Assembly (NCBI GenBank): GCA_014904845.1 | Contig: MU119381.1 | Coordinates: forward strand, 51,121 to 115,120 | DNA length: 64,000 nucleotides | Source of the DNA: Acephala macrosclerotiorum | Lineage: Eukaryota > Ascomycota > Leotiomycetes > Helotiales > Mollisiaceae | Direction: 5' to 3' | Part shown: positions 33,986 to 47,618 of the stretch, one piece after another | Position numbering within the stretch: position 1 is the stretch's first letter | Layout: each line of letters begins with the position of its first letter | The notes under the pieces: model-generated | Database searches by the model: none | Seen by the model: the letters and a program-made list of their open reading frames with translations, nothing else | What the model was told of the DNA's origin: nothing | Position numbers and translations under genes: made by a program

Positions 33986-36900
33986 TGAATATATTCTTTA
34001 AAACTTTAATATAAAAATATTGATTTTTTTACGTAATTTTTTATTTTTATATAAATATATAATAATTTAAAAAAAAAATTTAAAAAAAAATTATTATTAT
34101 AAAATAAAATTTTTAATAATTATATTTTTATTAATATATAATAAAAAAATTTAATTATTAATTTTATATTAAAAATAAAAATTAAATAATAAAAAAAACT
34201 ATTAAAAAAATAAAAAATAAATTTATATTTAAATTTATAATAAAATTATTATATAATATTTAAAAAAAAAAAAATTAAAAATATATATATATATAATATT
34301 AATTAAAATATTAATATTATTAATTAATATTAATATTTTAAATATTGAAAATTATTTTATTTTTATTATTATAATTATTTATTAGAAAAATAAAATAAAA
34401 TTTTCGATAGTCTCAATAATAATATGTGTAAAAATTTTGTGCGAAACGTAAATCGTAAAAATATACTTTTTACACGCGATTTTAAAAAGAGAAAAAGCGA
34501 TACGACGATATAATTTAATGTACGTATACGAACGAAATAAAATATCGTCGAAAGAAATATTTTATTTTACGATAACAAACAAAAACGTATAATATCACGA
34601 CATTATAATAAGTTCAAAGTAAGTTTTATCGCGAGATTTGAATTCGAAGTCTGAGAAAATCTATACAAGGCCAATAAGAGAATTAGAACGAAATCTCTAC
34701 TCTGTTAAATTCTCTAGTACTAATAGAAAACTATAATCAGATTATAAGAAAGTCAAACCAGGTTACTAGAGTATTAAAACGAGTCTCTATTAATAGTACT
34801 CAAAGAACGTTCAAATTTTATTTAAATTACTTTCGATTTAAATAAAAACGATAATTGTTTACATTTAAAAATTAAAACGAAATTAGTAAAAAAAAAATCG
34901 AGTATAATTATTATAATTTCTCGAAACTCGAAATAAAAAATTATTAATAAACAATTTATACGTAGTTTAATTCGTTTAATTTAAATATTTCAATTTTTTA
35001 AAAATAATAATTTAATTTTTTTCGATTTAAAAATTAAAATAAAAATAATTTTTTAAAAATATAATATTAAAAATTATTTAAAAAATTTTTTTATAAATAT
35101 AATTAAAAATATTATCGAATAAATATAAAAATTTTATATAAAATTATTAATTAATTTATAAAAAAAATTTTAATAATAAAAACGTATATAAATTTATTTA
35201 ATCGAATATTTAAAAAATTAATTAAATAAATAATATTAAAAACGTAAATTTATAAAAAAAAATTTAATATATATTAAAAAACGAATTTTTAAAAAAAATC
35301 AATTATAAATTAATAAAAATATTTATTTATAATTATATATAAATATAAAATAATAATAATAATAATATAATAAAATTAATAATTCGAAATATTTAAAAAT
35401 TTAATAAAAATATTTAAATATTATAATATAAATTTTTTTTTTAAATATAATTAATAATTTATTATTTTTTTATTTTATTTAAATTAATTATAAAAAAAAA
35501 ATTTAATAAAAAATATATATAATTATTAAAAAAAATTTATATCGAATTTTAATTTTCGATTTAACGTTTTATTTAAATTTAAAAAATTTAATAAATAATC
35601 GTATTAAAATTTTTAATTTAAATAAATAATTTTATTAAAAAATCAAAATTTTTTTTTCGTATTATTTAATAATTTAAAAATCGTTTTAAACGTTAATATT
35701 ATAAAAATATTTTAAAAATTAAATAAAATTATAATTTTTATAAATTAATATTAAAAATAATTTTTTTTTATAAAAATATAAATAAAAAATATATAATAAT
35801 ATAAAAAAAAACGAATATAAAATTTTATATAATTTAATATCGATTAAACTTTTTATAAAATATATTATTAATTATTTAAAAAAAATATAATAAAAATTAA
35901 TATTATATATAATAATTAATAAAACGAATAATATTATTTTAAATAATTTAAACGAATAAAAAATAAAAAATCTATTTTTTTATTAATTATTTTTTTATAA
36001 ATTATTGTTTATTTATAAATATTATTATTAAAAAATAATTAATAATATTATAATTTTAATAAACGTTTTAAAAATATATAAAAAATTTAAAAATTTATTT
36101 AATTTATCATTTAAAAAAAAAAATAATATTAATAATTTTTTTTTAAAAAAATCGAATTTATTATAATATATTTTTAATAATAATAATATTAATATTTAAA
36201 ATGTTAATAAAACGATTATTAGTAAATATAATAATAATAAATAAAATTTAAAATATATAAAAAATTTTTTAATAAAAAATAAAAATAAAAATAAAATATT
36301 TGAAAATCGAATCGTAATAATAAATTTTATAAAACGTTTAAAACAAAAAATAAAAAAAATAAAATTTTAAAATAATAATTTTATTAATAAAATTTTATTA
36401 TAAAAACTTTTTAAAAATTAAAAAAAATTATTCATATTTTTAAATTATATTTTAATTTATTTAAATTAATTAATTCGAATAAAAAATACGAAATATTAAA
36501 TATTAATATAAAATATTATATTATTTTTACGTATATAATTTGAAATTTTTATAATATTATTTTAAACGTTAAAAATTTTTAATTATTTATTATTATTAAA
36601 TAAAATTTTAAATTCGTCGAAATAATAATTATAAAAATAAAAATTAAATATAAAATCGAATATAAATTTTTTTTTTAAAATAATATATTTTAAAATTTTA
36701 AAAATTTATTTATATTAAATTATTAAAAATTATTATATTCGAATATATTTGTAAATTAAAAAAAAATTAAAAAAAAAATATAATATAAAAAAATAAATAT
36801 TAATATTATTAAAAAATAATATAATATTAAAATTTACAATCGATTTTTATTATTAATTTAAAAATAAATAAATAAAATAATATAAAAAACGAAATTATTT

Positions 36901-39900
36901 TTTTTAATTTTTTATAAAATGATTTTTTTAATAAAAAAAAAATATAAATAAATAAAAAACGAAAAAAAAAAAAAATTTAAAAATAATATTATTTTTTTTA
37001 AATATAAATATAAATATAATATATAAATTTAAATTTAAAAAAATTTGATTTATTAATTTAATCGATGAAATTAAATTTTTTTTTAAAAAATAAAAAAAAT
37101 AATTTAAATAATTTAAAACGTAAAAAATATTTATTATAATAAATTATTATAATATTAAAAATTAATTATAAAAATTTAATAAAAAATATATTTAATAAAA
37201 TAATATTTAATTAAAATTTATAAAAATATTAATTCGTTTATATATATTAAAATAATTTAATATACGATATAATTAAAAAAAAATTATTATTTTAAAATTT
37301 TATTTTCAATTATAATAAATATTTTAAAAACGATTTAATTGTAAAATATTTAAAAAATAATAATAATTTTTATAATTTTATTAAAATTTTTATAAATAAT
37401 AATATTATTTTAAAAAATAATTAATTTTGTAATTTAATTTATTAAAATTATTATAATAGTTTTAAAAAACGTATTTTTTAAATAATTTTATACGAATTAT
37501 AATAACGAATTAATATTTTTAAAAATTTATTAATTTGTTTTTAAATATATTTAAAATTTAAATAAAACGTTAAATTAAATTAATAAAATTTAAATTATAA
37601 TTTTATTTATAATTGAAATTTTTATTAAAATTTATACTTATTATAAAATATAAATTTAATATTTTAATATTATTATTAAATTATTATATTAATTAATTAA
37701 AAAAAACGAATTTTTCGAATAAAAAATAAAATAAAAAATCGTTATAATATTTTTATAAAATAAATTTATAACGATTTTAATATTTTATAAAATTTATTAT
37801 AATTTTATTAACAAATAAAAAATAATTATTTTAAATATCGATATTAATTAATATAATAATAAAAAATAAAAACGAATAATTTAATATAAATTACGATTTT
37901 AATAATATAATATTTATTTTATTTTTAAAACGAATATTAATATATTTATCGTTTAATTAAATCGAATAATAATAAATTTTTTTAATATTTTAATTATTTA
38001 TTAATTTATTTAAATACGATTATTCGATTTCGAAATTAAATATATTAAAAAAAATATTTATATTATTATAAACGAATTATTTAAAAAACTATAAATAAAA
38101 AATAATAATTTAAAAAAAAAAATATTAATAAATTTATTACAATAAAATTTAATTGTATTAAAATAATTTTAATTTTAATTAAAAAATGTAAAATTAATCG
38201 AAAAATTAAAAAAAAATATATATAAAATTAAAATATTTATTTAAATTATTAAATTTAATATTTTTAATTTTTAATTTTTAATATTAATTGTATTTTTTAT
38301 ATATATTATATTAATCGTTTTTTTAAAAATTATTAAATTATTAAATAATAATAATAATTCGAATTTTTTTAAAATATTATTTAATATTTAATAATTTTTA
38401 AAAATAAAATTTCGTAAATTAATTTAAAAATTTATTGATTATAATATTCGAAATAAAATATTATAAAAAAATACTATTAAATTCTATTTATTTTAAACGA
38501 TTTAAAGTAATATATTATAATTATAATTTAATAATTTAATTATAATACGAAATAATTTTTTTAATTAAATGAAAATTAAACTAATAAAAAATTCGATTTT
38601 TAAAAAAATTATTAAATTTATTTATAATAATATTATTTATAAATATAATATTTTCAATTATATAAAATTTAATAAAAAACTCGAATTTAAAAAAATTATT
38701 AGTATTACTAGAAATATTTATTACTAATAATAAATTAAAAACAAAATAAATAAATAAATTAAATAATTTATTAATTAATTATAAATTTTTAATTTAATAA
38801 ACGTATAAAAATTAAAAAATATAATTTCAATTTTAGTGTAAACGGCGCTAGTCCCAATCCGGCCTAGTGTCTCACGGGATTATTAAATTAATATTATATT
38901 TATAAAAATTATTATTAAAAAATTAAATAAACTCGAAATTAAACAAATTATTATTTTTATATATAATTTGAAATAAAATAAAATAATTAAATAAAAATAT
39001 TGATTTATTATTATTATATTAATTATATTAATAAAAAAAAAATGAAAAAATTATTTTATTAAAATTCGATTTTTTATTTAAAAAACTTTTAATTAAAACG
39101 AAGTATATAATCGAATAAAATTTTTTAAATTAAAAATTAAATAAATTAAAATACGAAATAAAAATATAAAAAAATATAATTATAAATAAAATTAATTCGA
39201 GAAAAAAATTTCGTTTTAATATATAATATTAAATTATTATATAAATAATTAAATTTATATCGAATTTATTAAATAAATTAATTAAAAAAAATTTATTTAA
39301 AAAAATAAATAAAATAATAATTTAAAAATTATATATTAAAATCGTTTAAAAAAATTTATTAAAAAAAATAAATATTAAATTTTTTTAAATAATAATAAAA
39401 ACGATAATAAAAATATAAATATAAAAAAAATAATTAAAAAATTAAAAAAAAAATAAAATAAAATTTATTAAATTTTAAAATAATATTAATTTTATTTTTT
39501 TATTAATTTTTTTTAAAATTTATAAAAAATATTTTTTAATATTTTTAAATATTTTTAAATATATTTTAATATATTTAAACGTATTTCAATTATATTTAAT
39601 TATATTTAAATTATATAAACGATTATTAATATAATATTTATTATAATTTTTATTTTTTAAAAATTTTTTAATTATAATTTTTTAATTTTATATTAATTTA
39701 AAATTATAATTTTTTTTTATTTTTCAAATTTTTAATTTATATTATTTTATATATAAATAATTAAATTTATTTAAATATTTTATAATAATTTTTTTTAAAA
39801 AATTTTATATATTTTTTTTATAAAAACGATTTATAAATATTTTTTTATTTAATTTTTTTTTTAAAAAAATTTATTTAATACATTTTATAAAAAATTAATA

Positions 39901-40720
39901 TAAAATTATTTATTTAAAATTTTTAAATTTTTTTTTTCGCAATTCATATTACGATATTTTAAAAAAAATTTAATAAAAATAAATAAATTTTATAATTTTT
40001 AATTATTTAAAACGTAAAAATATTTAATTTTTTATTTTTAAAATTTAATTAATTTATTACGTTATTTTTTATATACAAATTTTATAATTTTTATAATATT
40101 ATTATTATATTTTAAAAAAATATTTTATTAAATTTCGAAAATACGAATTTTACGTATAAAAAACGAAATAAAAATAATTATAATACGTTTATATAAATCG
40201 TATAACGCGATTTTAATAATTTATAAAAAATTATTAATAAATTTCTATTTAAAAAAAAGTAATTATAATTAATAATATTAATAATTAATTTATAAAAATT
40301 AAAAATATAATAAAAAAAATTAAAAATAATATTATTTTAAAAATTCGAATAAATATTTTATATAAAATATTTTATATTTCGTAAAATTATTATTAAAAAA
40401 AATAAAATTTATAATATATTATTTATAAAAATATTTTTTTCGATTTATCGATTATAAAAAAATATTAATATATTTAAAAAATACGAATAATAATTTAATA
40501 ATTATAAATTTAAATAAAATAAATTTAAAAAAATTATATTTTATATTTTATTTTTACGAATTTTTAATAATTAAAATATATATTAAATTTTTTTTTTCGA
40601 TTTTTATAAATAAATTTAAAAAATAATCGATTATTATTATTATTAATATAAATATTTAAAACGTTAAATTTTAAAAAAAATTTAATATTAATATTTTTTT
40701 TTTGAATTTATTTTATTAAT

Positions 40721-40761
<41 letters not shown>

Positions 40762-42525
40762 ATTTTTTTATATAAAAATTTTTATTTTTTTAAATTTTTC
40801 GAATTATTTTTTTTTTGTTTTAATTTTTACGTTAATTAAATTTAAAAAATTTATTATTAATAATAAAAAATATTATAATATATTTATATTTATATTAAAA
40901 AAATATAAAATTATTATTATTTTATTTCGATTAATTCTCGAGTTTTAATTAAATAATATTCGTTAAATAATTAATTATATATATAATATAAATAATATTT
41001 AAAAATTAAACGTTATTTTTTTTAATATTTTAAATTTTGTTAATTATATTAAAATTTTAAATACTATTTATAATATTTATAAATATTCGTTTATTAAATA
41101 ATTTTATTAAATTTATTATATAACGTTTTATAAAAATTTCAATTTATATTTTAAAAATAATAAAAAATAAATTAAAATTATAAAAATACAATTATTTAAA
41201 TTTATAAATTATATATTAAAATAAAAATTTCAATTTATTTAAATTTATTTTAATATTTATTTTTAATTTTTAAATATTTTTATTATTTTTTATTATAAAT
41301 AAAAAATATTAACGAAAAATCGATTTTAATTTTCGTAAATTTTTATTATTTTTATTTTTATTTTTTCGATTAAATCGTTTATTAATTTAAAAATTATAAT
41401 AATTTTTTAAATAAATAAAAAAATATATATATTTTATTATTTGTTTTTAAAGAAATTAATATATTAAAATTTTATTATTAATAAACTTTTTTTAACGAAT
41501 TTTTTTTTTATATAATACGTATTTTTTTTTATTATTTAATTTTTATAAATCAATTTTAAATTATAATTATAATTTTATTAATTTTTTTTAAAAAAAAAAA
41601 ATTTTTTATTATTTTTTTTAATTTATTAAATTTTATTAAAATAATAAAATTAATTAATTTTTTTTAAAATTTAAATTTATTATACGTTAAATATTTTTTT
41701 TTTTAATAAATTAATTATTTTAATTTTTTAAAAAAATTATTTAAAAAAAAAATTTAATATGAAAAAACGAATTTTAATTAAAAAAAATTTAAATCAAATT
41801 TAATTAAATATTATAAAAAAATTTTAATAATTAAAATTATATATTTATAAAATAAAAAATTTTATCGATTAAAAATATATTAAAATTTTTAAAATTTTTA
41901 ATTTTTTTATTTTATATTTCGTAAATTTAATATTTATTAATATTAATAATAAAATTATTAATAATATTTTTTATGAAAAATTTAAAAAAATTTATAATAA
42001 ATTTTAATTTTTTTTAATAATATTTAATTTAAAAAAATTAATATAATTTTTAATATAATTCGTTATATAAAATTTTTAAATTATTTTATTATTCGATATA
42101 AATTTAAAATTCGTTTATTATTATTTTTTTTATTAAATTTTAAAAAAAAAAATTATAAAAAAATTTAATATTATTAAAATTTTAAATTTTAAATTTTTTA
42201 TTTAAAATGAAAATTTTTTTTTTTTATTTTTTTTTTAAAAGTTTAAAACGAGTTTATTATATAAAAAAACGATTATAATAAAATTATATATATTTTTTTT
42301 AAAAATTTTTGTAAATAATTAATTTCGAAAATAATATTAATTACGTATTTTTTAATATATAAAAAGTTTTCGTTTATTATAAACTAATTAATAATTTTTT
42401 CTATTTTTATTTTAATTAATTAATTAATTAATTTACGAATTATAAATTATTTCAAATAAATTTAATTTATTAATTAAAACGAATTAATCTACAATTAAAC
42501 TTTTTTACTTTGTATTTTATTATTT
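33985..42525. repeat. AT-rich block 2 (RIP-degraded transposon graveyard)
   Basis: About 8.5 kb of extremely AT-rich DNA without usable frames. Remaining C and G are mostly in CpG. Two exceptions stand out: a less mutated stretch at about 34420-34830, where C outside CpG is common (e.g. tctcaataataatatgtg, aagttcaaagtaag), and a 45-base GC-normal islet at 38836-38880. The right end (about 42276-42520) is a second copy of sequence from AT-rich block 1. The original transposon type cannot be read. Confidence 0.85.
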
Positions 42526-42945
42526 TTTTACACTGGCAAAACCGTTTATTCCACTCTTTGGTACTCGTTTTAACCAGGTAACCGCCTAGTTGTCGGGACA
42601 TATATATCGTCACGTGAAGCATGTCATGTGACCTCGGAAGTTGAGAGTATATAATCTCAATTTCCGGCTTTTTAACTAAAGACAAAACTACTACAAGACT
42701 ACAGGACCTACATTATACAGTGTACCATCGAGTGACTACGTGATACGGGTACTAGTCTAAAGCTATGGGACCCTGGTAGTACTAATACTAGTCTTATTAA
42801 ACGCTTAATCAAAAGAATTAAAACTTTTAAAACTTTTATAAAATTTAATAAAATTAAAATGCCATTATTTATATATATATAAATATTATCATAAAATTAA
42901 ATACGATTATATATTATTTTTTATATTTTTTAGTTGGGCGGTTAG
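42526..42945. repeat. LTR-like remnant at the right edge of AT-rich block 2
   Basis: Roughly 270 bp of moderate GC, containing GTCACGTGAAGC, GTCATGTGACC and TATATAATCTCAATTTCC, as in promoters of fungal LTR retrotransposons. A further AT-rich tail (42820-42930) follows. No paired LTR, primer-binding site or target duplication was found, so this is a tentative label. Confidence 0.3.
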
Positions 42946-43139
42946 TAAGACTAGGCGTTTACCAGGTCCAAACAGGTATTCCTAGTACCCTTTACTATAT
43001 CGCAGTGGGAGAAGAAAACAAACCCGTGTCAGCCTCAGCAATGATTGCAACCAGAGTCGTCCCTATTATACTCGCAGATAATCCGTTTCCAATGTCAAAC
43101 TATCCGTATTAATTTAGCTTGAGCAATGTGACCATTCTG

Positions 43140-44213
43140 ATGGCTAAGCCCGAGTGGATGACCAAATCCCAATGGATAATGATGTCCTCAAATATGGCGG
43201 TGTAGAAGGTGACTTAGGCAGCGACGGCACTGGGGAGACTGCTGGCGGTTCTTGGAGAGGCGGCAGTGATGACTGGTCTGAGTACACCAGCTGAACTTGC
43301 AGTAGATAGCGTAGCATTAGCAGGACGGGCCTGCATGGCCATCTCATCGACCGTCGAAGTAGTTGTGACAGAGAAGGAATGTGCATGATTTGTTCGAGGA
43401 GGCCAAACTTCATGCTGGCTGCCATTGCTGACTCAAAGCGCTCTTCCATAGTTCGCACAATTACAAAAGGTTCGGACGCCCTTTGGACCCAATTCTTAAC
43501 GGCAGTACTCATGTTAGGCTCAAACAAGGATCGAGAATGACTCCAGTGGGAGAATCTTCATCGTCGGCGTCGTACCCTTCGTCGAAAAGTGCCATATAAT
43601 GTGACGGTAGCGCTGTGCTGACAGGGGACCGACGTAATTGGGTTATCGAAGCCGCCCGATTTTCAACTTCAGCTGCCGTGCGCTCGGGTTCGAAGCCATC
43701 TTCTCTTGGATGAGCATTAGGGTTCGTATGGTCTTCCCAGACATTTCGAATATTCGACTCTCAGGTCTCTGGGTATATCATTCAGTCACATGAACTTATC
43801 GAAGTTAACTATGTCACTCTCCTCTGCCCAATATCCAGCTACTTCAACACCATCCACGAGGAGAGATACCCATGCCCAATTAAGAGAATGATCGTATTCC
43901 TCCTCGCCGTAAACCATACCGAGGAATTTATGGAAGGCATTCACTCCATCCGCCGCCATGCTCTCTCTGCAGTACTCCATTCCATTCTTATAGTAGACTA
44001 TGTATTCGATTTTCTATGTGGAAGGAATGTGGAATTCACATGGGTTAAACTCTGGAGGGATGTACCGAATCGACCTATAATTTCGCAGAATTTAGGCATT
44101 AGCGATTCTGGACACAGCAAAGAGAACGCGAAATGTTCTAAGATGAGGCTCACATAGCTTCTGAGAGCCAAGGAGATTCCATGTCGAGGATTAGGCACCA
44201 GGCCGATGTCCAT
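43140..44213 (-). pseudogene. Unrecognised gene relics on the minus strand
   Basis: Several minus-strand stretches read like coding sequence but do not join. About 44213-43998 encodes MDIGLVPNPRHGISLALRSY onward. About 44010-43786, in another frame, encodes FHKFLGMVYGEEEYDHSLNW and ends DFD-type acidic. About 43760-43515 encodes an acidic, polar segment (FEPERTAAEVENRAA, FDEGYDADDEDSPTG). 43527-43144 encodes MSTAVKNWVQRASEPFVIV and, after an apparent frame change, an alanine/serine/proline-rich tail. Frame changes without plausible introns suggest decayed genes next to the AT-rich block. I recognise no family. Confidence 0.45.
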
Positions 44214-44618
44214 CAGAGAATTGCAAACGGATGGAGCACGTCAGCTTGCCATAAAATGCACATCCAAGAGATGGATTCGAGATGGATTCCAGCTTTTGTG
44301 AATATGCCCTAGTTTGCGTGAGCTCGGCACATCAAATTCAAGACGCTCTTCGAATTTTCAGCCATATGAGCACCCGGAGCTAGGATTAACGCGAAAGAGA
44401 AGGGTTCGCCATTTCGGACCAGCCCGCTCAGTCCACCACTTCCAACCTGGAAGAGGGAAGCTGTCCACCCCACCCCTTCTTCTCACTCAGGGGCTCCCAC
44501 TACCAATTGCAACATCTTGGGGAGTCAAATAAAGCAGCAAGCCACATTTGATTCATATAACAGTTATGGAAGAAGCTACCTACGCAGCAAGTTTCTAGCA
44601 ACATATTGTATGCAAATC
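44214..44618. other. 3' flank of MSH4
   Basis: About 400 bp with no supported gene between the relic region and the MSH4 stop codon. Confidence 0.4.
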
Positions 44619-47618
44619 CTAGCCCTGCGTGTTCGCAGAAACTCCACGGCAACTATCTCCAGTCTGTGACTCCTCATGGTCCATAATCGTCTCCCCCGTG
44701 TCGCTACTACCAACATCATTATCGATCTGGTCCATGCGTAGAATGAACTCGTCTTGCAATCTGCGCAGCCAGCTCAATAGGGCCTTGCCTTCCATTGGAC
44801 CACTCGCGGCCTGGTTGAGAGTCTCCTTCAAGCCGAGAATCAGTTTCCTCCTCCTAGCCAATGCGAAACCTTTGGAAGACTTCTTCTTGGCGGCTGCTTG
44901 GGCGTCAAGGGCCTTCGAAACTCGTTCTGCGACTTCAAGAACTTGAGGTGGAAGGTCGACAACGCGAGCAAGAGCAATTCCATAACGCTTCTCTTGTGCG
45001 AAGCCCGCCCCAATTTTGTATAGCATAGTCATGGTATTATCTTCGGTCATATCGACAGCAAGGTGAAGGTTGACAACACCGACCCGCTCGGACATGATTT
45101 GTGCTGTGGATTTTGTTAGTGTATGTCTACTACACGGAAAGCCCAACTTGCCAAGCTCTCTGAAATGCGTGGCGAAGAACACGATGGCTCTGCTGTCAAC
45201 AAGCGCCTCTGCAATGCTCAGCGCAATTGCGAGGCCGTCACGACTACTTGTACCTCGACCAAGCTCGTCAATGATGGCTAGGCTGTTCTTATCGATGTTC
45301 CTGATGCCTCAAGTCAGTAGCCGTTGCCGCAGAAGGCGGGTGGGGACTTTACCTGAGAATGAAAGCAGTCTCCCTCATCTCTGAAGCAAAAGTCGAAACA
45401 TTAGCTTCGATGCTGTCGTCCATCGATACTCGAGCGAACAGCTGATGGATCAATGAGAAAGAGGCATATTCGGCAGGAACAAAGCTTCCAACCTGGGCCA
45501 TGACAGTGTTAAGAGCAACAGATCTGATATACGTACTTTTACCACTCATGTTGCAGCCTGTAATGATCTGGAAGCGCTTTTGTGCGGATGCGTAGACGTC
45601 GTTGGGAACGAATTTCTCCTTGTGGACCTGTGCAAATCCTTATCAGAGCTAGCATTTCACAAGTCAAAAATCTCCATACCTACCTTTTCACGAACGGGGT
45701 GTCTACCAGATTTGATCGCAATACAGTCTATAATCTCTGGTTTGACGTAATTTTCAGTGGCCGTAGTCGCAAGATGTGCAAACGCAGTGATCATATCCAG
45801 CATAGCAATGCTTTCGCATACCCGAAACAAGACAGGAATCTCTCCACGAATGTTGTCAATCAAGGCCTGAATAGTCTTGTCACTCATCAAAACCACCTCT
45901 TGATGTGAGTCTTCGATTCGCTTGTTCAATTTCATCAGGTCCAAGGTCTGGCATTCGATGAAGCCTTTCTTTCGATATCGATTGACCAAGATGTCGGGCA
46001 CGGCTCGTCCATCGAACTCGCCTTCAGGTAGTCTCAAGTAATAACGACGAGAGTTTTCGTACTTAGTCTCGGCCTTTATCTCGAATCGTTCTGTGATATG
46101 TAAGTTCCATCGTTGCTGCACTAGGGAAGGTTGACCTACGATTGATATCTGTCACATGCTGATGGACATCTTCAGTAGCTTCTTTGAATGTTTGACGGGC
46201 GACGTCAAGAAGCCCACTGACCCCAGACTGTGGCGAGATCAATACAATTCGCAAAAGAGCGTGGAAAATCAATCTACCTTGACTGCGTATGTTCTCTGAT
46301 TGCGCAAATCGAGAGGCTTTTGCTGAAATGTGACATCCTTATTGATGACCTCTTGGATGAAATCCATTGTCTGCTTGATGTTTTCAGGTCGGCAATTCTC
46401 CCGAATGATGACTATCAAATCAGAACGAGCACCTGCGAGTGCTTTGTAGATTGGTGCAACAGATTGGATAAAGCTTTTCAGCATAAGGATCTGGTTTATA
46501 GACTGCTCTGATTGCCGAATATCGGATTGCGTTGGAATAATGATAAGCTAGACAGGATCAGCAGTAGTTTGAGACCGAGACTAGAACTAAACGTACACTT
46601 ATTAGAAGCTTCTCTACATCTGGGATGTTCTTGAGACCTATCAGATGTCAGGACTTAGAACTCGTCTCGAATCAATGGGAAGCCCAACTTAGTCTTGTCT
46701 GATAGAACATATCTTCCTTTGAACTCAACTCTTGAACGGCTTCGTAACGCTGCTTCAGAACAAGCTTTTGCGTTGAGGGCTGCAGGATATTGCTTCTGAG
46801 AAGACGAGCTCCCATTGGGGTCAGTGTCTCGTTCATCACTCCAAACAAACAATCCTTTGACTTCGCATTCTGGATGTTCTGTATCAGCTCCAAAGACTGA
46901 ATCGTGGAAAGGTCGATCATCATTGAACCCTCTGATGGTTGGTATTTGATGCGGAGAGAGTGAAAGGCAAAGGTAAGTGACATTTTCAAGTCAATATACT
47001 TTAGGGCCTTCCAAAAGAATCAGCTCTATGCGATTGAATCCGAGGAATTATGCTACTTACAGCAGCAAAGCAGCAAGTCGCGAAGAAGTTCCCATCTACT
47101 GCGACTTTCAGCGCCTCCATGTCCTCTACAAACGCAAGTTGCTGGATAAAGTTGAGACCCGCTGATTCTGCCCAGTACTTGCGGTCAACCAATGTGATTG
47201 TGGCTCCGATGATGTTTTCCTCGATGACCAAGTACATCTTTGACGGATTTGGTGGGCCGCATGTTGAAATGATAAGTATGACCGTAGGTTCAAATACTTG
47301 TAGTTTATTGAGTGTTCGAGCATAAAATTGATTATCACAAATCTGGCTGAGGACTGCCTCGCCTGTGGTGATATTGACGAATGAGAGTCCAACAGTGGGG
47401 GATACTCCTCTCGACTCACTGACGGCGCAGATAATTTGTTGCGACTCGCTACCTAAGGTAGAACTGGCTCGTGATCGACGTCCGGTACTTGGGCGAGCGG
47501 TACCAGGCCTTGCAGCTCCAGTTCTACCATCCAACGCTTGAGATGTCGATGTTGTGTAGCCATTCTGGTACGAAGTGGATGCATAGCTGTGAGACGTGGA
47601 CGGTCGAGGAGTCGCCAT
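44619..47618 (-). CDS. MSH4: MutS homologue 4 (meiotic crossover factor)
   Basis: Msh4 pairs with Msh5 to form the MutS-gamma clamp that stabilises recombination intermediates and promotes meiotic crossovers. It takes no part in mismatch repair. The gene reads on the minus strand from ATG 47618 (MATPRPSTSHSYAST) to the stop at 44619, with several short introns. A low-complexity N-terminus leads into the connector-type domain (IICAVSESRGVSPTVGLSFV), then core motifs SEGSMMIDLSTIQSLELIQN and ETLTPMGARLLRSNILQP, clamp/lever helices, and the ABC ATPase domain with Walker A ITGCNMSGKSTYIRSVAL and Walker B LAIIDELGRGTSSRDGLAIA. The last intron (45104-45151 on the plus axis) is best read as a GC-AG intron, giving the conserved ELAQIMSERVGVVNLHLAVD. 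No mismatch-binding Phe-x-Glu domain is present, as expected for Msh4. Confidence 0.94.

Noticed and set aside
33985..42525. Possible mitochondrial insertion or centromere, given the extreme AT content
   Set aside because: No mitochondrial gene frames remain visible, and the CpG-only residue of C and G plus repeat copies point to RIP on transposons. A centromeric role cannot be judged from sequence alone.
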